Origin: Thalassia testudinum
Lineage: Eukaryota > Streptophyta > Magnoliopsida > Alismatales > Hydrocharitaceae
Length of the DNA stretch: 64,000 nucleotides
Assembly (NCBI GenBank): GCA_037157565.1
Contig: JAZHRO010000039.1
Span: forward strand, 43,710,001-43,774,000
Direction of reading: 5' to 3'
Shown here: piece by piece, positions 1 to 10,835 of the stretch
Layout: each line of letters starts with the position of its first letter
Numbering within the stretch: position 1 is the first letter of the stretch
Program-made: the position numbers and the translations under genes
Notes under the pieces: model-generated
Told to the model about the DNA's origin: nothing
Databases searched by the model: none
The model's input: only the letters and a program-made list of their open reading frames with translations

Positions 1-169
1 AAAGCGTTCAAAACATATAAAGAATTTTTTACTTGAAAACCGGAGTATCCGAGGTCGAACACAGGGAGCAACCTCAGTACTTTTAAAAACTAGAGAATAT
101 AACTTTTAAATGAAAGACAATTGATTCAAAGGGAGATTTATAAAAAGTTGCTAAAAAATAACAGGATTG

Positions 170-195
170 GACGTCTGATTTCTATATCAGACGTC
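170..195 (-). other. Perfect 10-bp inverted repeat in LTR (GACGTCTGAT arms)
   Basis: Arms GACGTCTGAT and ATCAGACGTC are separated by 6 nt. The same structure is intact in the 5' LTR at 11059-11084. One arm survives in the solo LTR near 50212. Confidence 0.7.
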
Positions 196-768
196 TTAAA
201 TGTAGCTATTCTTCTTCCTGTTTTGATTCTGTTTTGGCCTTCTCTGCAGTTTTCCTCCTTACTTCTCTCTTCTGCCTTCTTCTGTGTAGGCTCTTCTTTT
301 CTTTTCTTTTGATCGTCTTCTTCCTGTCTTTGCTTCTTTTCTCTTCTGTCTTCTTCTTCTTCTTCTTCTTTGGATTCTCTTCTCTTCTGCGAAGGCTTTT
401 TCTTCCTTGGTCTTTCTGCCTTGCCTTTTTTTCTTCTTTCTTCTTTCTGCCTTGCTCAGCCTCTTCTTTAGAGCTTCTTCTTCTTCTCTTCTCCTTCCTG
501 CGGCTGAGCTTCTTCTCTTCAGTGCTCGGCCTGCTTGCACACAACACAGCAAAACCTACCCCCTTCCCTCTACCCGCACATCTCCCTCCATCTCGGAAAA
601 TCACTCACAGGACGCTCTCCCAGAGCTGCGGGTAATCGGGTCGGGTTTCATTTCCGGGACTAGGCGCACCGGTGTGAGGGTGATGCGCGAGGTGTGCTCA
701 GATAGGGTCGGGTTGGATCCCTCCAGATCCGCGAGGTGAAACTACGGACGAGGCGAGAGTTAGGTGAG

Positions 769-800
769 GGACCTCACCCCTGTGCGTTCGGAGGCGATAA
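769..800 (-). promoter_or_regulatory. Conserved LTR box: TTATCGCCTC ... GGGGTGAGGTCC
   Basis: Read on the minus strand, TTATCGCCTC is followed after a short spacer by AGGGGTGAGGTCC. The same pair of blocks recurs in the 5' LTR (about 11648-11679), in the NA-1 LTR (about 22063-22099, minus), in the NA-2 LTR (32295-32330) and in the solo LTR at 49591-49624. It is one of the best conserved patches among otherwise divergent LTRs. Its role is unknown. It lies downstream of the TATA boxes of the relatives, so it is probably transcribed. Confidence 0.55.
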
Positions 801-1106
801 GAGGATAACACAAATTTAATTTAAACCGTACCTGCACCTCGTAGATTGCCGATGTGGGACTATTAGTCCCACCGTGCTCTCGCGCGTGCCCGCAGGACGA
901 TTCTTCATGCTCTGCTCAGCCGCAACCTCAACTCTCTTCACTGGCTAACTGGATGCCTGCACGCAACTTACTCCAATCTGCAGCAGCTGAAGCCACGGAG
1001 CCTGGAGCGTGCTTGGAAGCTGCTTCAACCGTCGTCAATGGCGGCTGGGGTTTGAAAACTGTCAGACACAAAACAAGCCTCTCGGCTTAATCAGATCACC
1101 GGGGGA

Positions 1107-1184
1107 CCTTCGCCGTAGCACGGCGAAGGTGGTGCAAGGTGCAGCAGGTCGTGGGACGGCCTAGGCGTGCATGCCTAGGTCGTC
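1107..1184 (-). promoter_or_regulatory. Twin hairpins in LTR leader region
   Basis: Hairpin A (1107-1129) has 10-bp arms CCTTCGCCGT and ACGGCGAAGG. Hairpin B (1155-1184) has about 12-bp arms built on CCTAGGC and GCCTAGG with a 6-nt loop. Both recur in the same order in the 5' LTR and, with paired changes, in the solo LTR at 49222-49289. They lie several hundred bases downstream of the presumed promoter, so a structure in the transcript is the simplest reading. Confidence 0.55.
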
Positions 1185-2666
1185 CTGTGACCGGAGGTGT
1201 GGGTGTGTTCGGGGGGGCGTTGAGGGGGTGTAGAGCGGCAGTGGGTGGGCGAAGGATGTTCCTTGTGGTGAGGCGGAGCCTTTGAGTTGGTCGGCGAGTC
1301 GTGCGAAAGTGTGGAGCGACGGGAGGGATTCGCCGGAGGTTGGCCGGAGGGATGGAAGATGGCGATGGTCAGGCGTGGTCGAGGGGTAATTAAATGAAAT
1401 GCAAGGGGGAAAGGAGATAGAGGAAGATGGGGAATGTATCTGGACTGTTGTGGGAGAGGAGGCAGCGGAGTGGACGGCTTGTAGCTGCCGTCGTCGGAGA
1501 AGAAGCACCCTGAGGGAGGGAGCGGTGACGAGGAAGAGGTCGGGGGAACACGCGCTTGGTACGGGGCGACGTGGGAGGAGGAGGCGAAGTCGACTCTGCT
1601 GCTGGTATGGGGAGGAGGTCGCCGGTGCTTGCGGGTTCCTTGGCCAGAGATAGAAGAGAAGAAAATTTGGGAGAATCTCCGCCAAGACAAGTCTGAAATT
1701 GAGCGGCCGAACTTGGGGATTCTTCTATAGGTGCTGGCCGAACTTTCTAGTGCGTGGAGGGCGCGCAATCATCTCCGACGGCTCGCTGGAGAAGGAAAGT
1801 GGGTGGATACCCAAATCCCTTGTGCGTTTGCACGAGAGATTGGGATCAAATCAGAGATCGTGATAGGCCTCAGATGGAAGGGAATTCCTCAGAGAATCTC
1901 CCTTCCATTTCTAGGAGGGGATCTTTGAGGAATCAGAGAGTATTCCCTCTCTAATCCTCGCCGGAGAAGGATTCTGCCCCAACAATGGCAGAAGGACTTG
2001 ATTGCAAAGGTGGCAAGGAAATTAGGGGGTTCTCTGCAGTGATTTTCAAAAGATAGGGATCAAATTGTGATTTGGGTGTACTAAATTGCAAAGTAGGTCA
2101 AGATGACCTCCCCTTTGGTCCAAATTTTGGTACAAACCTAATTTGGACCTATGGAATCCAATGGTGAAGTTGGATTTTAGGTTTGACCACGTTTTACTAG
2201 ATGTTTTGCGTAAAAACCCAAATTAGGTCAATTAATGGGCTAAGACCCTAATCTAGGTCAAACTGGGTTCCAAAGGTCAAATTAAGTGTTCTAAACCCTA
2301 GGGGATATTTTTCCATGATTTTTAGAGGGTTTACTTGATTTTTATCCTGACCGGAACCTTGTTGATTTAAGCGGGTCTGTTTTAGGGTTATCAAATATCA
2401 TTTAATTCCTGGGTTGCACATAAACCCATTTCTGATTGACTCAACCCACTTTTTATCTTATTTAGACCATTTGACCTATGTTTTGCCTCTGAGAAATCCC
2501 GTTTATGTACTGCAATGGTAAAATTACAGTTTTAACCTTTATTTCATGTTTTCTTCCTAGAACACTTATTCCTTCATTTAGGCCTTCTTCTAGGTTATGT
2601 AGGAGCTTTTATCTTCTTTATTGGGTCAAAATGAGCTAGTTATGGCTCATTATGAGGCTCTCATCA

Positions 2667-2678
2667 TACCCCCATGCC
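2667..2678 (-). other. Polypurine tract next to 3' LTR
   Basis: On the minus strand GGCATGGGGGTA directly precedes the TGATGAGAG start of the 3' LTR, where plus-strand DNA synthesis is primed in LTR elements. The same tract borders the LTRs at 24021 and 30377. Confidence 0.8.
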
Positions 2679-3874
2679 TAGCTTTTGCTAGTCCCTTAGC
2701 AAAATTTCAAGGTTTTAACTTCTGTTCTAGACCCTAAGTGTAAGTGCTTTTCTTTTTCTTTTGTGATTAGGTAGGAATGCCGACAATAGGCAGTACCAAC
2801 AAAAATCCAGACCTGACCCGCTTTAGCCTCAGTCCTCCGCAAAGGTTTCTATGGCCCACAGAAGCTAACCTAGGGTTTGTTGGATTCCGCGGTTAAAGCA
2901 CCCGTGCTTGAGATATTTTTTAGCCTAGGTTCAGTTTATAGTGCATTTTTGTAAGAGAGAGATAGAAGATTTATTTGTTTGGAGAGCTTTTCTCTCTCTT
3001 TTCTTTTTATTTATAGCTTCGGATTAGCTTCCCAACACGGTCTGTATCGGATTCCTCGTCCCCATCATCAATCCTCAAGGGTCCCTGGCTTTCGAGATTT
3101 CGAGATAATCCCGCCCATGGCGTTCCGTGGCCGAATTCAGATCCTGGCGATCGACATTTCGTGATAATGCCGCCCATGGTATCTGAACCAGCAGAGTGCT
3201 TACATGCCCCCAGTAGGATATGTAAATATCCTAAGAGACAAGCACCAAGGAGATGATATGTTGTTACGCATCTTCGAGGGGAATTTCCCACCTCTCCACG
3301 CTGGGAACTCGTCCAATTCAACTTGTGTTGATTGGCCGCTCCTAATCTAGGTGACTTTTGTAGAACATTAAACGCTTTTGCGTGATTTGGATGCTTATGC
3401 GCACTAAACCAGACTGTGTGTGAATTTGGGGTGCTTAGGTTACCGAATCTCGCAAACCGGAGGTCAGTTAACGAGGCTGAATACTTCCTAAGCCTTAGAC
3501 CTAATACTCAAGCTTCGCATTTTCCCCAACCTCTTGAGGATTATCCAGATTTTAGCGGATACGTGAATTTTTATGCTAACGAATCTAGCCCAAGAGGCCT
3601 ATGACCAGCGTTCCCGCTAATCTCTTGTTATATCTCCATAGCACTTTTTTTTTTCTTTTTCTTGATTTGGTCTAGAACTTCAGTTAATTCCTTAATCTTT
3701 TACTAATGACTATTTCTTTTCATTTTCATTTTGTGCTCCTTTTTTGGCATTGTACTCTTTTCCTCCTCTCATTTGTATGACCCTAAATTGTTCTTCCCCT
3801 CCTTCAAGTCTCTTTTTTTTTTTTCAATTGAAACCCTTTCTTGATATGAATTTTCTTAACATTTTGCACTTTCG

Positions 3875-3891
3875 TACCCCCCCATGCCTAA
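3875..3891 (-). other. Internal second polypurine-like tract
   Basis: On the minus strand TTAGGCATGGGGGGGTA, about 1.2 kb upstream of the LTR-adjacent tract and nearly identical to it. It is conserved at the equivalent place in NA-1 (near 33595) and NA-2 (near 29035). It may be a secondary plus-strand priming site. Confidence 0.5.
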
Positions 3892-4175
3892 GATTTGCAA
3901 TGTCCCCATTGTAAATTAGGTGGGTTCGATTTCAGATTAGTTCATGCATTAGGACAGGTGTGTGGTGAGTGAATGGGTCGAAGTGACTTGTTGCGAACGA
4001 TTTCTAATATCGGGTTGGGATACCTGAGGTGAAGTCGGCTGTTCTAATGGATGAACCCTAAAGTGCAATATGAATTCCGCATAGAGATGTCAGAAAAGGT
4101 TTCGGGTTTTTCAAAGAATGACGGTTTCCTCCCGTTAAGCGCTGAGTTTTACGCCATCGGCTGGGCGCAATGAGC

Positions 4176-5549
4176 TCAAGAGGAATGGAGGGTAAAGGAT
4201 GACTCAGCCAAATCTATATCGGTCGTGTCAATGAACGGTTTGAGTCTCTGACCGTTCACAACAAAGGGTTCGGAATCGTGGCTGAGTGGGCTGATTTCAA
4301 TGGCTCCATTTCCAAAGATTTGTCGGACTAAGTAATGTCCGACCCACTTAGATCTTAACTTTCCTGGGAATAATTTGAGTCGGGCATCAAAGAGTAAAAC
4401 CTTTTGACCAGGATGAAAGACCTTTCTAGAAATGTGTTTGTCGTGAAAAGCTTTAACCCGTTCTTTGTAAATTCGCGAGTTCTCATACGCGTCGTGGCAT
4501 AATTCATCGATCTCGCTTATTTGAAGTCTTCTGTGGGTTCCAGCTTTAGAAAGATCTAGATTACAAGTCCGTACTGCCCAATAGGCTTTATGCTCCAATT
4601 CGACGGGAGGTGACATGCCTTCCCGTACACTAGTATGAAGGGAGACATTCCTAATTGGGTCTTGTGCATGGTCCTATAGGCCCACAATGCTTCCGAAAGC
4701 CGAGAAGACCAATCTTTTCTATCAGGTCGAACAGTAACCTGAAGGATCTTCTTTATCTCTTGGTTAGATAGCTCAGCTAGACCATTAGTTTGGGGGTGGT
4801 AAGGAGTAGAGATTCGGTGTGACACCCCGTATTTGATCATCAGTGACCTGAACTGAGCGTTTGTGAAATGGGTCCCTCCGTCGGAAATTATATAGCACGT
4901 GGGATCCCGAACTTTGAGAAAATGTTTTGATGAGGGAATTTTATAACAACTTTATGATTGTTGGTTCGGGTCGGAATGGCTTCTATCCACTTCGACACGT
5001 AGTCAACTGCGAGTAAGATATATTCGAAGCCATCCGAGATCGGGAAGGGTCCCATGAAGTCAATCCCCCAGACATCAAAAATTTCGCATACCAAGATCGG
5101 CTGTAGAGGCATCATGTCTTGATGGCTCATGTTGCCCAGAGTCTGGCAACGGGAACATGCCTTATAGTGATCGTATGCATCCTTTAAAATTGTGGGCCAA
5201 TAAAAGCCACATTGGAGGACTTTTGATGCGATTTTATGTCCTAAGAAATGTCCACCGCATGCCTGGTCATGGCAAAATGAGAGTATGTCTTTGATTTCCA
5301 CTTCCGCGATGCATCGTCGAATTATCTGATCAGCACCAATGTGGAATAGATACGGGTCTTCCCAAAGGTAATACTTGGCATCGGAACGTAATTTGTCCTT
5401 CTTGGCCTTCGGCCAATCGGACGGAATCTGATGTGATGCCAGGTAATTTACTATATCTGCGAACCATGGAAGACTTGTACTGATAGTCAGGAGGTGCTCA
5501 TCAGGAAAATGTTCTGTGATAGGTGCGGAAGGGTCAATTATTCCAGAAG
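4176..5549 (-). pseudogene. Integrase domain of Athila-like pol (degenerate)
   Basis: The zinc-binding region is recognisable near 5140-5290, with [14 protein letters not shown] followed by CSRC. The catalytic core includes [10 protein letters not shown] (near 5050) and, further on, STPYHPQTNGLAELSNQEIKK (near 4780). The C-terminal part, with FHPGQKVLLFDARLKLFPGK, lies at 4176-4616. The frame is broken near 4890-4840 and again near 4556-4616, where pieces in different frames overlap. In an intact element this domain inserts the cDNA into the genome. It follows RNase H and ends just before the 3' noncoding region. Confidence 0.9.
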
Positions 5550-6843
5550 GAAGGCGGGACAAGTGATCAGCTACCACATTTTGCTTTCCCGCCTTGTTGC
5601 GAATCTCAAGGTCAAATTCTTGCAACAGCAAGATCCATCGGATTAATTGAGGTTTCGCGTCCTTCTTTGCAAGGAGATGCCTCACAGCTGTGTGATCTGA
5701 GTATATGATAACATGGGAACCCAGAAGGTATGATCTGAATTTTTCTAGGGCAAATACTACAGCTAGTAGCTCTTTCTCAGTAACCGTATAGTTACATTGA
5801 GCCTCATCCAGTGTTTTACTGGGGTAGTAAATGACCACAGGTTTCCCGTTAATTTTCTACCCCAAAATCGCTCCCACAGCAAAATCAGATGCATCGCACA
5901 TGATCTCAAAGGGTTGAGACCAATCAGGGGACTGTAGGATCGGGGCTTGGGTGACTCGGTCACATAGGATCTCAAATGCTTGAGTGCATTCCTTGGAAAT
6001 TTCGAAAGGCACATCCTTGGAGAGAAGATTGGTCAGGGGGTGAGCGATTTTGGAGAAATCAGGGATAAATCGACGGTAAAAACCGACGTGCCCCAAAAAA
6101 GATCGGATGTCCTTAATCGAGCTAGGCATAGGGAGCTTGGAAATCAGGTTAACCTTAGCTCGATCCACTTGGATGCCTTTCTCCGAGATTAAATGTCCCA
6201 GGACAATTCCCTCAGGCACCATGAAATGGCTCTTTTCCCAGGAAAGAACCAAATTCACCTCGATGCACCGCCTGAGTATTTGGACCAAGTGTTGGAGGCA
6301 ATCGTCAAATGATTCTCCAAAAACTGAAAAGTCATCCATGAAGACTTCCAGATAGTCACCTACCATATCTGAGAATATGGCAAACATGCACCGCTAAAAA
6401 GTTGCAGGTGCATTGCAGAGACCGAATGGCATCCTTCGAAACGCGTACGTCCCAAAGGGGCAGGTGAATGTGGTCTTTTCTTGGTCCTCTGGATGGATTG
6501 CCACCTGGTTGTAACCGGAGTACCCGTTAAGAAAGCATAAGAACCTATTTCCCGCTAGTTTCTCGAGGATCTGATCAATAAACGGCAGTGGGAAATGATC
6601 CTTCTTCGTGGAGGAATTGAGTCTTCTGTAATCAATGCAGACTCTCCACGAGTTAGCTATTTGGGTAGGAATGACTTCTCCGGCTTCAGTCGTGATAATG
6701 GTAAGTCCTGCTTTTTTAGGCACCACCTGTATTGGACTCACCCAACGACTGTCGGAGATCGGGTAGATGATCCCTGCATCTAACCACTTTATGATCTCCT
6801 TTTTCACGACCTCCTGTAGGTTAGGGTTTAGGCATCTTTGCAT
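5550..6843 (-). pseudogene. Reverse transcriptase and RNase H of Athila-like pol (degenerate)
   Basis: Reverse transcriptase motifs appear in order: WVSPIQVVPKK, WRVCIDYRRLN, FPLPFIDQ, FGLCNAPATF, then the catalytic FMDD near 6339. The thumb follows, with FLGHVGFYRRFIPDFSKIA. RNase H continues through IMCDASDFAVGAILG (near 5880), [14 protein letters not shown] and VVADHLSR (near 5560). In-frame stops lie at 6394-6396 (TAG, between NAPATF and RCMFA) and at 5857-5859 (TAG). The sequence is otherwise well preserved, and reading through those stops gives a continuous frame. Confidence 0.95.
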
Positions 6844-7908
6844 TTATCTTGAAGGTCGTGTGCCTTCTTCTGTGTAGATTCTATGTGTGCAGTATGAAGG
6901 GCTTATACCAGTCAAATCATCGAGAGTCCATCCAATGGCTCTACGATGTTGCTGGAGAACAGAAATCAAACGGATTTCCTGGTCAGGTGTGAGTCGAGAG
7001 TTGATAATCACAGGAAATGTCTGATTCGAATCCAAAAAGACGTACTTCAGATGCTCGGGAAGGGGCTTGAGTTCCATGACAGGATTGTCAGCAACAGCGG
7101 GCGGTTCGGGGTTTGTATCAGGAACAAGGGTAGGAGTCATAGGTGTGTCTAGATCATGTTCGCACTCCTCTGTTAGCGGGTTTTGATTCTCTAGTGGTTG
7201 ATCAGGGATAATCAGGTTGTCCTCTATATGCAATTCATCAATCACAGCTCTGATATCACATATTTCCTCTATAACCCCGCAATTAATCCCTTGTTGGGCC
7301 TTAAAAATGTCCATCTTCAGGTTTTGATTCCCAAATTTTAATTCTATCTGGCCCTCTTCACAGTTTATGTTGGCCCTAGCAGTGGCCAAAAAGGGTCTCC
7401 CTAATATGATTGGTGTGTCTCTTGGGTTCTTAGCTGCATCCATGTCCAATACTATGAAGTCCACCGGGAAATAGAAATCTCGTACCCTAACAATGACATC
7501 CTCAAGTATTCCTCTAGGTGACTTGATGGATCGGTCGGCTAATTGCAATGTCACCTCAGTGGGTTTAAGTTCAGATTCTTCAAGGTGGTCAAGGAGGGAT
7601 GTAGGTATTAAATTTATGGAGGCACCTAGGTCTAGTAAGGCTCTATCAAATTTGGTTTCACTAATTTTACAAGAAATCAAGGGAGTTCCTGGGTCTTTAG
7701 CCTTGGGTGGGAGTTTGCTCAAGATGACAGAGCTGGCTTGCTCTGACAGTACGATTGGATTCCCATCCTTGGTTCGCGGCTTACGTTTAGGTGTACATAT
7801 GTCTTTCAAGAATCTTGCGTAAGCCGGTATGTGGTGAATTGCATCCATCAATGGGATGTTTATCTGGACCTGTTCAAAGAGCTTGACCAGATCTTCCTCG
7901 GGGGCCAC
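6844..7908 (-). pseudogene. Aspartic protease region of Athila-like gag-pol
   Basis: One frame of about 354 codons, ended by TAA at 6844-6846 just before the reverse transcriptase, where relatives appear to have a Gln codon. The active-site motif ALLDLGASINLIP lies near 7630. IIRGRPFLATA-like wording follows (IILGRPFLATA near 7400), typical of Athila proteases. The C-terminal part (TLDDLTGISPSYCTHRIY) is the usual link into the reverse transcriptase. The start at 7908 is only where the frame opens, because gag and pol were one frame originally. Confidence 0.88.
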
Positions 7909-9871
7909 GGTTTAGTTATCCTTTTTCCTTTGGTCAAGGCCTCAGGAAATGGGATCCTAGTTGGTTCCTCTAGGATAGGTCCAGGTTCTTGATCTGGGAC
8001 AGTGGTATCTTGGATAACTATCCTAGGGTCTTGGCCATTATCAGGCTTAGAGTGGTTCGGATAATGTGGATCTTGGGTTGTTTTACCACTACGTGTTGTT
8101 ACAGAGTTTAATCCGGCCTGATTTTGGTTTGGGTTTGGTAGGAGGGGTGGCTGCTACTGAATTCCCGCATAAGATGTCGAAGCCTCCATCCCGTCTGGCG
8201 ATGGAGCAGCAGGGGCCTGATAAATCAAATGTGCGTGGCCTGAATTTGGATTCATAACGCGCTTCTGGGTTAGCACGTTATTTGGGTTGGGCAGAGGTTG
8301 CGAAGGAAGGGTGCCAGGTTGGCGGGAATTTGCCATCTGGGCCAGTTGGTTGCGAACCTCTGTGATCTCGTCCTTGTGCTGTTTTTGCATTGCCGCATTC
8401 CTCTTTTGAATTCAGCCAGTGCTTGAAGGATAAGAGTCAGTTGATCCTGGTTTTGCCCGGATTGGTAGATGGGATTGGGCTGAGGCTGAGGCGGCTGATA
8501 TGGACGAGGGGCTTGTGGTCGGGGTTGATATGGTGGTCTTTGAGAATTTCCCGCCCACTGAAAGTTAGGATGATTTCGCCATCTAGGGTTGTAGGTATTG
8601 GAGAATGGGTCATTCTGGATGGCGTTGAGGTCCTCGCAGTTCTGAGGGACCTTAGGAAAGTCAGAATACGAGGGTTCAGAGTTCCCCCAATTCGAGTAGA
8701 ATGGATCGGAGGTCACTCCGGTCCGAGAGGCAGACGGGGGTGGATATGGGTCCATCCCCTTGGCAGATTGGTGATAGATGTTTTGCACAGTTTCCCTTGC
8801 CAGAGGTGGTCGTGCAGAAGAGTTTTGCGCAGAGGTGGCTTGCTGCAAATGCCGAGTTAGCTCGTCCACCTTCTTTTCTATGATAGAAACCTTGTCCAAC
8901 CGACTGGCCATCAGTTCCAAGTCGACGGAAGTGGACAGGTCCTGCATCTCATGTGTCCCTCTCAGATTCGTCGTTGCGCAGGCATTCGTCCTGTCAAATA
9001 AGCCCATGGAGTCATTATTTATGGAGTTCTCGCACATGTTTTCGAGAATCTCCCACACCGTGTCCTCATGTTGACCCATGTTGTTTCCTCCGCACGTTGC
9101 ATTGACGAATAAACGAATGTCTTCACGGAGTCCCTGGTAAAAAGACTGGACTTGTTCCCACTTAGGAACTCCGTGATGGGGGCACTTTCGCATGAGATCT
9201 AAGAATCGATCCCGTGCTTCATGAAGAGGTTCTCCCGGTTGTTGAGTGAAATGAGTGATCTGGTGGCGCAAGGCATTCGTCCGGCCAATGGGGAAGAATT
9301 TTTTCAAAAATTCGGACTGAAGCTCCTTTCATGTGTTGATCGGACGGGTCTGAGTTTGATACCAATGTGCGGCCTTGTCAAAGAGGGAGAACGAAAACAT
9401 TTTCATGAGTAGGATATCCCGATTTTGTAGATCTGACCTGAAGGCCTGGGCCAGATGCTTGAGTTGTTTAATGTGTTGGAATGGATCCTCAGAGTTAAGC
9501 ATGTGAAACTTCGGTAAGGCATGAATCATATTGGGCTTCAGTGCAGAATCAGGTCCTCCAATCGGGATTCGTACTCGAGGTTCGATCGCCACCGCAGCGG
9601 GATTATAGTGATCTCGCATCATAGGTCGCTGCGGTGGGTTTACAAAGTTCTAAAAGAGATCATTAAGGCGTTGAAGTTGGTGTTCAAGGTTATTCTCCTC
9701 TTCAATGGGTTGTGCCATGATGGGAGAAGAAGGAGAACCAGGGTCTGAATCAGATGAAAGATTTATGTGGTGGGGTTGCTGCACAAACAAGGGCGTCGAG
9801 GCTTGGCCTTGACGAGAATGAATTTCTAAAGGAGGTCTTAAGGGTGGTCTTAAGGACCTCCTACCGAACAT
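7909..9871 (-). pseudogene. Gag of Athila-like element (degenerate)
   Basis: The capsid-like part includes KFHMLNSEDPFQHIKQL, DKAAHWYQ, KKFFPIGRTNALRHQI and the hallmark FLDLMRKCPHHGVP near 9200. A Pro/Gln-rich linker (about 8430-8560) and the block TRSGKTT (about 8090) follow. Stops lie at 9650-9652 (TAG), near 9329 (TGA) and near 8154 (TAG), and there is a frameshift around 8270-8390. I see no zinc knuckle. The true start is uncertain; a Met near 9718 (MAQPIEEENN) is a candidate. Confidence 0.88.
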
Positions 9872-10814
9872 GCACCGAAGGATGTGATGAGATTAGAAGG
9901 TGCTGGACCCAATCAAGACACCCAAAAATTGTTGGGTGACTATAGAGGTTCGAGGCGGATGGACCCCTTAGTCAGAAAGGTCGTCCACTTGAGAAATACC
10001 TGGGCAGCCAGAGAGGGAGAGTCCCGCAAAGACCCCTACACGGTAGAGCGTCCCCACGAGTTACAAGTTTCCTCCACCCGACCTCTCTTGTCACTGCGGT
10101 TCCAGGTAGACCAGAATGGGGACCTAGACCTCTTAAGTCTACCTTTTTTTTACTTTAAGATCATGGTGCTTAATGTTCCGCTTGAACTTTTAGGTATTTT
10201 GAGTGAAAAAGTGACCTAATTTTAAGGTTGGTTGTCCCAAGGGATCAACTTCACCTCTTGTTCCTTTGAGAGCATTTAGGTCCTTTCTTTTAGGGTTCAA
10301 ATGGATTAAAAGCCTGATTTGCTTAGGGTTCCTCTTGTATAGATCTTTTCAAACAAGGTTTAGGCACACCTCTTTTTGGAAAAATTTATTTCTTTGTTTA
10401 AGATAAGATGTGTCTCTAAAAACCCTAGCTTTTAAATCCTTAACTTGGCTCTAGTGGGTCCAATTTAGTTGCCTCAGAATTTAGTACCTAGGGCTCAATC
10501 AAGAAAGTTTTAGCCCTAGTTACCTAGTTGGATGAGCAGATAAAAATGTGTTGAAATGAAAATCAGGCAACTTGATGAGTTACTAAATTTGAAACAGGTA
10601 GCCCTAAGTTGATTGTTCTTTTTTTTTTTCTTTTCAGATTTTGAGGGGGTTAAGAGAGAGGGCTTATGGAAATTACCTGTTCCTTGGAGTGTCTGTTGTG
10701 CAGCTGCTCTTCTTTCCTTTTTGCTTTCCCTGTAATAAGCACAACAAAAGAGAGGAGTTAGGTCAAATATTGGATCAAAAAGTTGTAATCAAAAGCTTTA
10801 AAAGTGCCCGTTGC
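9872..10814 (-). other. 5' leader of the Athila-like element
   Basis: Noncoding region between the primer-binding site and gag. The part nearest gag (about 9890-10260) matches NA-1 at about 37840-38170: the same order of blocks around GACCCAATCAAG, GCAAAGACCCCTA, CACTGCGGTTC and AAGTCTACC. It may hold packaging or dimerisation signals. The LTR-proximal half (about 10260-10810) has T-rich stretches and nothing else recognised. Confidence 0.7.
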
Positions 10815-10832
10815 TCTCCGGCAATAGCGCCA
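10815..10832 (-). other. Primer-binding site
   Basis: On the minus strand TGGCGCTATTGCCGGAGA begins 3 nt after the 5' LTR end. It resembles the TGGCGCCGTTGCCGGGGA type of site reported for Athila elements and usually ascribed to tRNA-Asp, with changes at several positions. The inverted relative at 26683-26700 reads TGGTGCCGTTGCTGGGGA. Confidence 0.75.
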
Positions 10833-10835
10833 AAA

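Larger units (their letters stand above)
1..2666 (-). repeat. 3' LTR of the Athila-like element (end cut by window)
   Basis: Nearly collinear with 10890-13532, with scattered substitutions and one larger difference near 1553-1610. On the minus strand it starts TGATGAGAGCC at 2666. It contains a purine tract on the minus strand (about 250-520), a conserved box at 769-800, and hairpins at 170-195, 854-872, 1107-1129 and 1155-1184. A clean TATA box is not visible; the expected place near 1725-1735 has a degenerate CTATAG. The short frames inside it, including a Lys/Arg/Glu-rich frame at 206-604, follow from base composition. Confidence 0.92.
2667..4175 (-). other. 3' noncoding region of the Athila-like element
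   Basis: About 1.5 kb between the integrase end and the 3' LTR. There is no long frame, so no envelope-like gene. It contains two units of a motif around TTTCG-GATAAT-CCGCCCATGG (about 3083-3179), a block with TAGGATAT and GGGGAATTTCCCACC (about 3200-3310), a block starting GGTGCTTAGGTTACC (about 3430), and a second polypurine-like tract at 3875-3891. All are shared with NA-1 (24022-24645, 26305-26530, 33112-33930) and NA-2 (28720-30376), which lack gag-pol. That argues for cis-acting functions. Confidence 0.75.

Noticed and set aside
206..604. Lys/Arg/Glu-rich frame of 132 codons
   Set aside because: It is the translation of a purine tract inside an LTR. Overlapping frames are equally open and the sequence is repetitive.
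2667..4175. Possible envelope-like gene after integrase
   Set aside because: No frame longer than about 100 codons, no signal peptide or membrane segment.
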